Positions 21,582-29,158 of a stretch of 30,640 nucleotides of DNA are shown one piece after another. The notes under the pieces are model-generated. The model searched no databases and was not told the origin of the DNA. It saw only the letters and a list, made by a program, of their open reading frames with translations. A program made the translations under genes and the position numbers. This DNA comes from an uncultured Collinsella sp. (GTDB lineage Bacteria; Actinomycetota; Coriobacteriia; Coriobacteriales; Coriobacteriaceae), in contig UQLF01000020.1 in assembly GCA_900541875.1 (NCBI GenBank), positions 1-30,640 of the forward strand. Reading direction: 5' to 3'. Every line of letters starts with the position of its first letter. The first letter of the stretch is position 1.

Positions 21582-22160
21582 AAGCATGGCGAAGCCCATG
21601 GCAGGCAGGATGTTGGCGGCGACGCCGCAACCATCAATGATGAAAGGCGGGATAAAGTCGAGCAGGCCCTGGATGGCATCGGAGCCCAAATAGAAGGCGC
21701 CGCCGCACAGCAGGAAATACTCAAGGCAGCCCCAAAGGCCAATGCCCCAGTGCACTGCGTAGATACCCTTGAGGTTTCCCTTAAGGGCAAACTTGTCTGC
21801 CATGTCCACAAAGACGGGGAAGAGCGCATTGGTGATATTGCCGATGGTCAGCGAAAGCACGGCGATGGGCATGGCCAGTGCGATAGCCGTCTCGGTACCT
21901 TGGTCGAGCTGAATCGCGAAGGCGCAGGCGAGCACGCCACCAACCGTCTCGTTAGGCGGCACGTAGGCGCCGATGGAGATCGAGCCCATGAACAGCAGCT
22001 CCAGGCTGGCGCCAACGGCAAGGCCAGTCTGCAGGTCCCCCAGCACCAGGCCCACTAGCGGGCACAGGACGATGGGGCGGAACGCGTAGAGGGTGCCGAG
22101 CTGGTAGTCGAGGCATCCAAAAGCTCCGACTAAGCCGACGAGGATTGCTTGGACAAGCAT
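21387..22160 (-). CDS. PTS mannose/sorbose-family EIIC, copy 1
   Basis: This 257-residue EIIC transmembrane component of the sorbose/mannose family carries PIVLCPLVGLVLGDLQTGLAVGASL, LLFMGSISIGAYVPPNE and GVAANILPAMGFAMLGRLV. Its last 60-odd residues are the same as those of copy 2, but the earlier part differs at many positions (for example FVDMADKFALKGNLKG against LVDRADVFSAKGNLKG). The two complexes may therefore select different substrates. The ATG at 22160 has GGGAGGA. It is the first gene after promoter B and is not preceded by its own EIIA or EIIB. Confidence 0.94.
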   Translation of the reverse strand: MLVQAILVGLVGAFGCLDYQLGTLYAFRPIVLCPLVGLVLGDLQTGLAVGASLELLFMGSISIGAYVPPNETVGGVLACAFAIQLDQGTETAIALAMPIAVLSLTIGNITNALFPVFVDMADKFALKGNLKGIYAVHWGIGLWGCLEYFLLCGGAFYLGSDAIQGLLDFIPPFIIDGCGVAANILPAMGFAMLGRLVLTKQLVPFYFLGFLLCSYANVPVLGVALIAIIIGIDKYDLLGLGGAQPQLSAEGDEDDDF

Positions 22161-22295
22161 AATTCCTCCCAATAAGGAATATCGAACCGTCGTCACACCC
22201 GTCGCGCGCGCTGCTGATATCAATTCCGAGAGTTCGATTACACGGCTCGAAGCGTACCTGGTGTGCTGCTAACACCCATGCCAGGTACAAATGAT

Positions 22296-22340
22296 TTGAT
22301 ACCAATTATAGGTATGCAGGTTCGAACGATTTAATACCAC
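22296..22340 (-). promoter_or_regulatory. Promoter B with paired TTGRTAYCAA operators (EIIC/EIID copy 1 unit)
   Basis: On the minus strand TATAAT (22305-22310) is framed by TTGATACCAA at 22296-22305 and TTAATACCAC at 22331-22340 (plus-strand reading), start to start 35 bp. Layout and spacing are the same as at promoter A. The gap to the EIIC start is about 135 bp and holds no gene. Confidence 0.72.
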
Positions 22341-22385
22341 TCGCCAAGCGGGGTGTTTTTATCCGTAAACGGCGGCTACTGGCCC

Positions 22386-23276
22386 TCAGGCGCAATCCTT
22401 ATTGCGACGATGGACGAGCGCGACGAGAAAACCGTCGCCGAACGCATCGGAAATCAGGTTGGCCACGATAACCACAACGATAATCGCCGCGCCCAAAAAC
22501 TCATTCCAGCTAAAGACTTCGCCAAACAAAAGCGCCGACCAGCAGGGCGCGAGCACGACCTCGCTCATACAGACCAAGTTTGCCGCAAACGCGTTGATGC
22601 GCGCGATTCCCTTGGCATACAGAACGCTGGCCAGGCCACTGCAAAACAAACCGTGTACCACCATAAGGCCCCACTCAAAGGGCTTAACCGCACCAAGGCT
22701 GCCCGCGAAATAGAAGATCGGCAGCATCGAGATCCCACACGATATGAGCGACGACACCATCGGCGAAGCGTCGGGGCGCGCATTCAGGAAAAAGCACAGC
22801 CCAAAGATGGCGCCCGAAATGACGGCAAGCAGGTTGCCGAGCATGCCCTCGGCACTCAAATCACCCAAAAAGAAAAGACCCATCCCTGCAAAAGCAGCCA
22901 CCACGGAGACGATCTTTGCCGTCGAGGGCAGCGTGCGCGACGAGATGGATTGATACACGATAACGAAAATCATCGAGGTGTACTGCAGGACGATTGCGTT
23001 GCCGACCGTCGTAAGCTGGTTGGCAAAGTTAAACGTGGTGCCCGTCACGAAGTTGCAGACGGCAACGAGGACAATAAGACGGCTGACGCGGAGGACAGGC
23101 CTGCCGACGAGCAGGATAAAGAGCGCCATAAATATTGTCGTGACGGCACCGATCAAAAGAGCTGACTGCGAATTGGCGTGAACGAGGATGCCGATAAAAC
23201 TCCACAAGAGCGCCGTGCCAAATAGATACATCGCCCCGCTCGCGCCATTATCGGGTGGATTGTCAGATCGAATCAC
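22386..23276 (-). CDS. EamA/DMT-family transporter
   Basis: This 296-residue drug/metabolite transporter has ten predicted hydrophobic helices in two EamA repeats. Recognisable stretches are YLFGTALLWSFIGILV at the start, NAIVLQYTSMIFVIVY at the end of the first repeat, and VLAPCWSALLFGEVFSWNEFLGAAIIV in the second. DMT proteins of this type often export amino acids or other metabolites. Behind a PTS for glycated amino acids, export of the released lysine or other amino acid is a reasonable guess but unproven. A GTG at 23276 with GGAGGTG is used as the start. It follows EIID copy 2 across a terminator-like hairpin. Confidence 0.85.
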   Translation of the reverse strand: MIRSDNPPDNGASGAMYLFGTALLWSFIGILVHANSQSALLIGAVTTIFMALFILLVGRPVLRVSRLIVLVAVCNFVTGTTFNFANQLTTVGNAIVLQYTSMIFVIVYQSISSRTLPSTAKIVSVVAAFAGMGLFFLGDLSAEGMLGNLLAVISGAIFGLCFFLNARPDASPMVSSLISCGISMLPIFYFAGSLGAVKPFEWGLMVVHGLFCSGLASVLYAKGIARINAFAANLVCMSEVVLAPCWSALLFGEVFSWNEFLGAAIIVVVIVANLISDAFGDGFLVALVHRRNKDCA

Positions 23277-23302
23277 GAAGCACCTCCAGCTAGCTTTCGG
23301 TA

Positions 23303-23335
23303 ATAAAAAACGGCGACCGCAGCGGGTTGCCGTTT
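23303..23335 (-). terminator. Terminator/attenuator after EIID copy 2
   Basis: On the minus strand ACGGCAACC pairs with GGTCGCCGT (one mismatch, 6-nt loop) and is followed by TTTTTATT. It lies between EIID copy 2 and the EamA gene, mirroring the arrangement after EIID copy 1 although the two sequences are unrelated. Confidence 0.78.
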
Positions 23336-23364
23336 CCCTTGGGGGCAGATAGGTATGGTCGAGC

Positions 23365-24189
23365 TTATGCCAGCACGCCGAAGAACGCGCCGACGATGCC
23401 CACGACCATGGTGGCCACGATCAGCACCATGGGGTTGATCTTCTTGGACAGCAGCCAGTAGTACAGCCAGAAGGCGAGCATGCCGAGCATGCCGGGCATG
23501 ATGCCGTCCAGGATGTCCTGGAGGGTCTGGGCGTCCTCGCCCGAGCCGATGGCGACCGGGATGCTGGCCCAGAACATGTCCTTGCACATGGCGCCCACGA
23601 CCATGACGCCCACGATGCCGACGCAGGTCATGATCTTCTGCATGAGGCCGGTCCTCTGGGCCTCGTCCAGGAAGCCCACGCCCAGCTCGTAGCCCTTGAC
23701 GGCGCCCCAGACGCGCAGCGCGAAGCCGGGGACGTTGTAGATGAGCAGGAAGGCGATGGGGCCGAAGGGGTTGCCGGCCTGGCACAGGCTGATGCCCACC
23801 GCGGCGGCGACCACGCGCAGCGTCGACAGGAAGATGGAGTCGCCGATGCCGGACAGCGGGCCCATGAGGGCGGCCTTGACGTCGTTGACGCTCTCGGGCT
23901 CGATCTCGCCGCGGGCGACCTTCTCCTCCATGGCCATCGCGATGCCGCCGACGAACGGGGCGAACTGGACGGTGATGTTGAAGAACGCGCAGTGGCGGTG
24001 CAGGGCCTCGGCGTAGTCGTCGGGGCGGCCGGCGTAGATCTTCTTGAGCATGTTGGCGACCATCAGGCAGAAGGCGATGTTCATCTGCTTGTAGTAGGTC
24101 CAGGAGAACTCCATGCCCAGGGCGCCGACGTTGACGGCGCTCTTGACGAGGTCGGAGCGCGTGATCTTGTTCTCGGGACTAGAAGTCAT
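23365..24189 (-). CDS. PTS mannose/sorbose-family EIID, copy 2
   Basis: The 274-residue sequence is the same as copy 1 at 20573-21397, including ALMGPLSGIGDSIF. Stop codons differ (TAA here, TAG in copy 1), marking one edge of the identical block. It overlaps EIIC copy 2 by 11 bp and belongs to the main operon with EIIA and EIIB. Identity at silent sites means the copies separated or were homogenised very recently. Confidence 0.95.
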   Translation of the reverse strand: MTSSPENKITRSDLVKSAVNVGALGMEFSWTYYKQMNIAFCLMVANMLKKIYAGRPDDYAEALHRHCAFFNITVQFAPFVGGIAMAMEEKVARGEIEPESVNDVKAALMGPLSGIGDSIFLSTLRVVAAAVGISLCQAGNPFGPIAFLLIYNVPGFALRVWGAVKGYELGVGFLDEAQRTGLMQKIMTCVGIVGVMVVGAMCKDMFWASIPVAIGSGEDAQTLQDILDGIMPGMLGMLAFWLYYWLLSKKINPMVLIVATMVVGIVGAFFGVLA

Positions 24190-24373
24190 CGTCCTCATCC
24201 CCTTCCGCGGAGAGCTGGGGCTGGGCGCCACCAAGGCCCAGCAGGTCGTACTTGTCGATGCCGATGATGATGGCGATCAGGGCGACGCCCAGGACGGGCA
24301 CGTTGGCGTAGGAGCACAGCAGGAAGCCCAGGAAGTAGAAGGGCACGAGCTGCTTGGTGAGCACCAGGCGGCC
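23369..24373 (-). repeat. 1005-bp identical segment, copy 2 (EIID plus 3' end of EIIC)
   Basis: This is the partner of 20577-21581, in the same orientation and 2792 bp apart. Recombination between the copies would delete or duplicate EamA, promoter B and most of one EIIC gene. Confidence 0.85.
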
Positions 24374-24952
24374 GAGCATGGCGAAGCCCATGGCCGGCAG
24401 GATGTTGGCGGCGACGCCAAAGCCGGCAAGGACAAAGTCGGGAATGGAGTCGAGCATACCCTGGATGGCGTCAGCACCCAGATAGAACGAAAGCGAGCAC
24501 AGCAGGAACGCCATGATGATACCGGTGGAACCGATCAGGAAGTGCATCGCATAGACGCCCTTAAGGTTGCCCTTGGCAGAGAAAACATCGGCGCGGTCAA
24601 CCAAAATCGGCAGGGCGGCGTTGAGGATGTTCTTGATGGCAAGGCACAGCGTGGCGATGGGCATAGCGAGCGCGATGGCTGCCTCGGTGCTCTGGCCCAG
24701 CTGGATAGCAAAGGCACAGGCGAGCACGCCGCCGATCGTCTCATCAGGCGGCACGTAGGCGCCGATGGAGATCGAGCCCATGAACAGCAGCTCCAGGCTC
24801 GCACCGATCGCGAGACCAGACTGTAGGTCCCCCAGCACCAGGCCCACGAGCGGGCACAGGACGATGGGACGGAACGCATAGAGCGTACCGAGCTGGCAGT
24901 CGAACTTACCAAATGCGGCGATAAGTCCGATGAGGATTGCTTGGGTAAGCAT
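24179..24952 (-). CDS. PTS mannose/sorbose-family EIIC, copy 2
   Basis: This 257-residue EIIC, the same length as copy 1, has PIVLCPLVGLVLGDLQSGLAIGASL, GSISIGAYVPPDETIGGVLAC and the shared C-terminal block from about ANILPAMGFAM to the acidic end GDEDDDF. The variable middle (about residues 110-190) differs clearly from copy 1. It lies 60 bp after EIIB and 10 bp into EIID, so the order EIIA, EIIB, EIIC, EIID is that of a standard Man-family operon. Confidence 0.95.
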   Translation of the reverse strand: MLTQAILIGLIAAFGKFDCQLGTLYAFRPIVLCPLVGLVLGDLQSGLAIGASLELLFMGSISIGAYVPPDETIGGVLACAFAIQLGQSTEAAIALAMPIATLCLAIKNILNAALPILVDRADVFSAKGNLKGVYAMHFLIGSTGIIMAFLLCSLSFYLGADAIQGMLDSIPDFVLAGFGVAANILPAMGFAMLGRLVLTKQLVPFYFLGFLLCSYANVPVLGVALIAIIIGIDKYDLLGLGGAQPQLSAEGDEDDDF

Positions 24953-25012
24953 ATATCCCCCTTTCCATATAGGACACTACGAAAAGCCCGCAGGCTCTTC
25001 TAAATTAAACGC

Positions 25013-25495
25013 CTAAAGCACGCTGGCGCAGTCGACCTTGGGGTCGTCGGCCAGAGGACGGATCTCGACCTCGACGCCACGGTCCAGCATCTCGCGTACA
25101 TCGGCTTCCTCGGCCGCGGTCAGGAAGATCTGGCGAGAGACCTGACGCGCGTCGGGGCGCTTATCGTCCTTGGGCTTGGTGTTGCCCAGGTTAATGGACT
25201 TGATCTGCGGACAACCCTCGACGAGCTGCTTTGCCTCGGCGATGGTGGCAACGCAGATGATCATCTTGTACTTATCGGTCACGCCCGAGTTAATGGCCTC
25301 GATGGCGTTCGCCATATCCTTGATGACGAGCTTGCAGCCGGCGGGCTTGCCCATCTTGAGCGTGGTCTTCCACACCGGGTCGTTGGCGACCTTGTCGCCC
25401 ACGCAGAAGATGCAGTTGGAGCCAAGGCCCTGGACCCAAGAGACTGCGACCTGGCCATGAAGCAGACGATGGTCGACGCGAAGTAGCTGAATCAT
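25013..25495 (-). CDS. PTS mannose/sorbose-family EIIB
   Basis: The cytoplasmic EIIB accepts phosphate from EIIA on a histidine and passes it to the incoming sugar. The 160-residue protein has the canonical phosphorylation motif LRVDHRLLHGQVAVSW, with the acceptor at H13, followed by VGDKVANDPVWKTTLKM. The ATG at 25495 after a G-rich ribosome site is used; an in-frame TTG five codons upstream is an alternative. Only one EIIB is encoded in the window although there are two EIIC/EIID pairs. Confidence 0.95.
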   Translation of the reverse strand: MIQLLRVDHRLLHGQVAVSWVQGLGSNCIFCVGDKVANDPVWKTTLKMGKPAGCKLVIKDMANAIEAINSGVTDKYKMIICVATIAEAKQLVEGCPQIKSINLGNTKPKDDKRPDARQVSRQIFLTAAEEADVREMLDRGVEVEIRPLADDPKVDCASVL

Positions 25496-25552
25496 AATGT
25501 GACCCCCCAAAGGTCTTGTGCCGTCTTACGGCGTGTCAGTAGGTGCTGCGGA

Positions 25553-25972
25553 TTAGAACTCTTCTTCCTCGTCGTCATCGACCAAAAGGTCGTTGACAAA
25601 CTTCACACGCGTATCGTCCGCAGCGACAATGGCGCGAATCGTCTCCTCAACCGGCGCCGACTCATCGGAGAACAGCAGTTGGATGAGCAGCGGAAGGTTC
25701 ATGTTGGTAACGAGGTACGTGCGGGGACGCGTCTGGACGATCTTGGTGAACTCGTTGTTGACGCTGCCACCAAAGAGATCGGTGCAGACGACGACATCAT
25801 CGTCGGCAGACATGCCTGCCAGCAGCTTTTGGGCTTCCTCGGCCACGTCCATGCGATCGTCGACGAACATCGAAAGGTCGTGGACGTTGTCGCGAGCGCC
25901 CGAGAGCAGCTCAATGCTCTCCTTGATGCCGGTGGCGAAGTGTGCATGGCTGGCGATGATGTACTGTCTCAT
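25553..25972 (-). CDS. PTS mannose-family EIIA
   Basis: This 139-residue EIIA is phosphorylated by HPr and passes phosphate to EIIB. It shows IIASHAHFATGIKESIELL with H9 in the position of the active-site histidine of SHGxxAxG family members, then VVVCTDLFGGSVNNEFTK (dimer-interface region) and NMNLPLLIQLL. The tail is very acidic (LLVDDDEEEEF). The start at 25972 has GGAAGGA. It is the only EIIA in the window. A second histidine at position 11 makes the exact phosphorylated residue worth confirming. Confidence 0.94.
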   Translation of the reverse strand: MRQYIIASHAHFATGIKESIELLSGARDNVHDLSMFVDDRMDVAEEAQKLLAGMSADDDVVVCTDLFGGSVNNEFTKIVQTRPRTYLVTNMNLPLLIQLLFSDESAPVEETIRAIVAADDTRVKFVNDLLVDDDEEEEF

Positions 25973-26014
25973 TCTGCGAATCCTTCCGTAACTGACGCGT
26001 CCCCGCGCTTGGCT

Positions 26015-27076
26015 TTAGTAGTCGAACTGGTGATAGTAACGACGATACTTGAGGTTGTGCTTGGTGACCGTCTCGTAGTAGCGAGCCAGGCGGTCAGTCA
26101 CGAGCACCGTCAGGATCCACGGGGAAATGATGACGCGGAAGTCGTCGTCCAGGCCGGGGATGGCGAACTCGGCGGTGTCGATGATGTTGACGTCGGTGTC
26201 ACCGGTCACGCCGCGAGTCAGGAAGGCGCGGACGCGCTCGTCGAGTTTGCGGTTCTCGTCCTCGCCCATGAACAGGAACACGGGGACGCCGGGCTCCACG
26301 AGCTCCAGGGTGCCGTGGAAGAAGTCGGCCGAGGTGATGTAGCGGGTGCGCTTCCACTGCATCTCCTCCAGGATGCACATCGAGAACAGGATGGTCTCGC
26401 CCCAGAGCGCACCGGAGCCGATGAACATGGTGTAGGGGGCCAGGGCGTACTTCTTGGCGAGCTCCTCGGCGCGCGGCTCGAAGCTCTTGCGGATATCGAC
26501 CAGGTGAGTCCAGACATCCTTGGTCTGCTCAATAAACTTGTCGAACTGCGGGAAGCAGCCGCGGCGGTTGAGCAGGCGCAGGCCGAAGCAGTCGGCGAGG
26601 TAGTAGCCCTTCTCGCAGCCGCCCGAACCATGGTCAGAAGCCATGGCGACGCAGTTCTCGGCACCCACAGCCTGGCCGATGGGGCCCTCGGGCTTGGTCA
26701 TGGCGTAGACGCGCACGCCCATGTCCTTCATCTTCTTGACGGCCTCGAGCACCTCGGGGGTGGTGCCAGACTCGGAGGCGGTGAGCACGACGGACTTATC
26801 GGTCATGCGCTTGTGGCCCATGACGTTCCACTCGGCGGCGTGGATCAGGTAGACCTCGAGGTCGCGGTCGCCGAACTTGTTCATGAGGTACTCGAGCTGC
26901 ATGAGCTCGTCCCAGGTGCCGCCCACGCCCATCAGGAACACGGCGTCGTAGCCCTCGTCGGCGACCTTGTCGGCGAGCGCGGTCATTTTCTTGCCGGTCT
27001 CGTAGAGTGCCTTGCCGTCCTCGAGGTAGCCCTCCTGGTCGAAATGCATGATCTCGATCTTCTCGGTTTCCTTCAT
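26015..27076 (-). CDS. SIS-domain sugar-amine deglycase 2 (FrlB-like)
   Basis: This 353-residue paralogue of deglycase 1 at 18035-19096 keeps the same SIS loops, the EEMQW glutamates (E237/E238) and H254. Differences cluster in the first 160 and last 70 residues (for example HFDQEGYLEDGKALYE against HFSQEGYVEDGKNVYE). The central block from about FGLRLLNRRG to MQWKRTR is identical and nearly identical in DNA. Both probably cleave 6-phosphorylated Amadori adducts, with a possible shift in amino-acid preference. The ATG at 27076 follows AAAGGAGAG. The gene sits between deglycase 3 and EIIA in the main operon. Confidence 0.83.
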   Translation of the reverse strand: MKETEKIEIMHFDQEGYLEDGKALYETGKKMTALADKVADEGYDAVFLMGVGGTWDELMQLEYLMNKFGDRDLEVYLIHAAEWNVMGHKRMTDKSVVLTASESGTTPEVLEAVKKMKDMGVRVYAMTKPEGPIGQAVGAENCVAMASDHGSGGCEKGYYLADCFGLRLLNRRGCFPQFDKFIEQTKDVWTHLVDIRKSFEPRAEELAKKYALAPYTMFIGSGALWGETILFSMCILEEMQWKRTRYITSADFFHGTLELVEPGVPVFLFMGEDENRKLDERVRAFLTRGVTGDTDVNIIDTAEFAIPGLDDDFRVIISPWILTVLVTDRLARYYETVTKHNLKYRRYYHQFDY

Positions 27077-27136
27077 TTGTCTCTCCTTTCTGGGGTTGTC
27101 TCCACATCCCCCATGCCAACGGGCATCAAAGCCCGC

Positions 27137-28252
27137 TTACATTCCGTAACACTCAGCCGCTTTGGCCTTAAGCGCATTGACTGACTCTTCGTAGCCCTCC
27201 GCCTTGACCTCCATTTGCTTGGAGACGGCATCGAGATACGGGTGAACGTCCCATGAGTTCAGACGCTCGGTGACAATCGCCGCCATCGTCTGGAAGAACA
27301 CCAGATTGGGAATCGCGACCAGCAGCGGAGCCACCTGCGGCACCGCGATATCGTGAGCCTTGCCCTTGGGGTGCATGGTCAGCAGAACGGCCTTCTTCGA
27401 TACCTTCGACAGCGCGTCGGCGATATTTGCCAGGCGCTCCGACCCTCGAGGGTCGTCGACGATAAACACCAGGTAGCCTGGGATGATCTGCATCTCGGGA
27501 CCATGGACGAACTCCTCGCCCTCGTGATGCATGGCCGGAATCTTGATGGTCTCACTCAGCTTGAGTGCCGCCTCTTCGGCAACGCCGTAGTTGGGACCGT
27601 TGCCCACAACCATGGCCGGCACGTGTTCCGACAGTTCGAGTAGATGATCCTGGACATATGCCTCGGCGGTCTTGCACATCGTGGCGTTGGCCTGGATCGC
27701 ATCGCTCAGATCGCCCAGGCGCTGGGTAACGCCATCGGCGTTAATCACCCCGCGTGCCTGACCACCGTAAATACCAAAGAGCACCAGATACTCGATGAGC
27801 GTCTGGACGCCCAGGGTCACAAAGTCCACCGACTCGACGCCCACGCCGTAGTCGAGAACGATATCGGCATGCTCCTTAATGGGAGCCTCGACGTTTGCCG
27901 TCAGCGCAACTGCCGCCATGTCGTGCGCTCGCATAAAATCGAGCGCCGCAATCGTATTGGTCGAGTAGCCGCTCTGAGAAATGGCAATGTTGAGCGCGTT
28001 TTGCGGATAGGAGTGCTCGAAATCGACGAAGGCCTCGGGCGTCACAACGGACACCTGCATCTGCAGCGCATCCTGCAGGTAATCGCGAGCGCAATCGGCG
28101 GCATGACGGGACGAACCCGAAGCAACGATGCGCAGCGCGTTAAAAGAACCGGACTGGAAAATATCAACGAGCTGCGCTACCAGCTCAGACGAACGCTCGA
28201 GGTTCTCCCCCATACGCACATGGGCAAGCTGAACGTAATCGATCATCTTCAT
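27137..28252 (-). CDS. SIS-domain deglycase 3, GlmS-isomerase-like (glucoselysine-6-phosphate deglycase candidate)
   Basis: This 371-residue protein has two SIS domains related to the isomerase half of GlmS. Loops are IVASGSSRHAADCARD and ISQSGYSTNTIAALDFMR in the first domain, and VVGNGPNYGVAEEAALKLSETIKIPA in the second. E234 and H250 (EEFVHGPEMQII) fill the catalytic positions. Glucoselysine-6-phosphate deglycase (GfrE type) of Enterococcus and Salmonella belongs to this group and is encoded beside a mannose-family PTS, which supports the assignment. The ATG at 28252 with GAGGTGAG was chosen over an upstream start within the operator region. It opens the main operon under promoter C. It is only distantly related to deglycases 1 and 2. 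Confidence 0.8.
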   Translation of the reverse strand: MKMIDYVQLAHVRMGENLERSSELVAQLVDIFQSGSFNALRIVASGSSRHAADCARDYLQDALQMQVSVVTPEAFVDFEHSYPQNALNIAISQSGYSTNTIAALDFMRAHDMAAVALTANVEAPIKEHADIVLDYGVGVESVDFVTLGVQTLIEYLVLFGIYGGQARGVINADGVTQRLGDLSDAIQANATMCKTAEAYVQDHLLELSEHVPAMVVGNGPNYGVAEEAALKLSETIKIPAMHHEGEEFVHGPEMQIIPGYLVFIVDDPRGSERLANIADALSKVSKKAVLLTMHPKGKAHDIAVPQVAPLLVAIPNLVFFQTMAAIVTERLNSWDVHPYLDAVSKQMEVKAEGYEESVNALKAKAAECYGM

Positions 28253-28281
28253 CGTCTCACCTCGTAACAAATCATTAGTAT

Positions 28282-28324
28282 TTGATATCAATCACAGTTA
28301 CAGGTTACGACTTTTTGATACCTC
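28282..28324 (-). promoter_or_regulatory. Operator pair C upstream of the main PTS/deglycase operon
   Basis: A perfect palindrome TTGATATCAA at 28282-28291 and a second site TTGATACCTC at 28315-28324 are the third occurrence of the paired motif. Start-to-start spacing is 33 bp. Unlike promoters A and B there is no TATAAT beside the inner site (TGTGAT is there instead), so the core promoter is weaker or shifted. It lies 30-70 bp upstream of deglycase 3 and between that gene and the regulators. Confidence 0.65.
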
Positions 28325-28444
28325 TTTGTCGATTAATTTATCTCCTCGGCGAACGGTCGATTTTGAGCCATGTATGGTTGTATATACAGTCGGTCAAATT
28401 GCCCAAACAGACCGGCTGTTGCCGCGCGTGATGCAAAGCCCCAG

Positions 28445-29158
28445 CTAGTACGTATAGGTGTAGCCACCCGCATCGCCACGATTGAAGGACTTTACGTACT
28501 CGATAGCCTGACCGCTCGCGTCATAGCTCACGCATTCCAAAAGCAGAACAAGATCCCCTTGTTCCAAGCCAAGCAAGCCCGCGTCGCGTGCACCCACCGC
28601 CTCGATATCGAGCTTCTCCTGCGCCATGACCGGCTTTCGGCCCAGCATCTCATAGGTCTCGTACAAACTGAAGACCGACACGTCAATATCTTCGATTGTG
28701 GGAAACAGCAGGCACGGGATGAACGCCATCTCAATTGATACTGGATCGCCGTTGACGCAGTTCAAACGCCGAATCGAATACAGTAAATCGTCCTCGGCAA
28801 TGCCAAACAGGTTGGCATAATATGGGCCTGCATAGCGTTTGGAGCGCGCGAGGATACGGACGGACGGCTCGCCCCCCGAAGCACGGACCGATTCACGGAA
28901 ACCGCCCGTGCGTTCAAACATAGCAGGTACTTTCTGCGCCACAAACGCGCCCTTTCCGCGGACGCGTCGAATCTGCCCGCGCCGAACCAGCTCATCGACA
29001 GCGCTTCGAATAGTCAGGCGCGTCGTGTCAAACTCTTCGGCAAGTTCATTCTCGGACGGAATCATGGAACCCGTGGGATATATACCGCGCTCGATACGCT
29101 CCTCGATGCGGCGTCGAATGCGCATATAAACCGGGGTGGCATCTACTGTTTCAGCCAT
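28445..29158 (-). CDS. GntR-family (HutC/UTRA) transcription regulator 1
   Basis: This 237-residue regulator has an N-terminal winged helix (about 8-75: YMRIRRRIEERIERGIYPTGSMIPSENELAEEF..., ending VRGKGAFV) and a UTRA ligand domain (about 90-230). UTRA domains bind sugar phosphates or related small molecules. Regulators of this family, FrlR among them, control fructoselysine genes in other bacteria. The gene begins inside the end of regulator 2 (16-bp overlap), so both are translated together. The likely targets are the paired TTGRTAYCAA sites in this locus, by proximity. Confidence 0.9.
   Translation of the reverse strand: MAETVDATPVYMRIRRRIEERIERGIYPTGSMIPSENELAEEFDTTRLTIRSAVDELVRRGQIRRVRGKGAFVAQKVPAMFERTGGFRESVRASGGEPSVRILARSKRYAGPYYANLFGIAEDDLLYSIRRLNCVNGDPVSIEMAFIPCLLFPTIEDIDVSVFSLYETYEMLGRKPVMAQEKLDIEAVGARDAGLLGLEQGDLVLLLECVSYDASGQAIEYVKSFNRGDAGGYTYTY

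Noticed and set aside
25499..27184. 561-residue plus-strand open frame across EIIA and deglycase 2
   Set aside because: It is antisense to two well-supported genes, and a matching antisense frame occurs opposite deglycase 1, showing it is a by-product of codon use.
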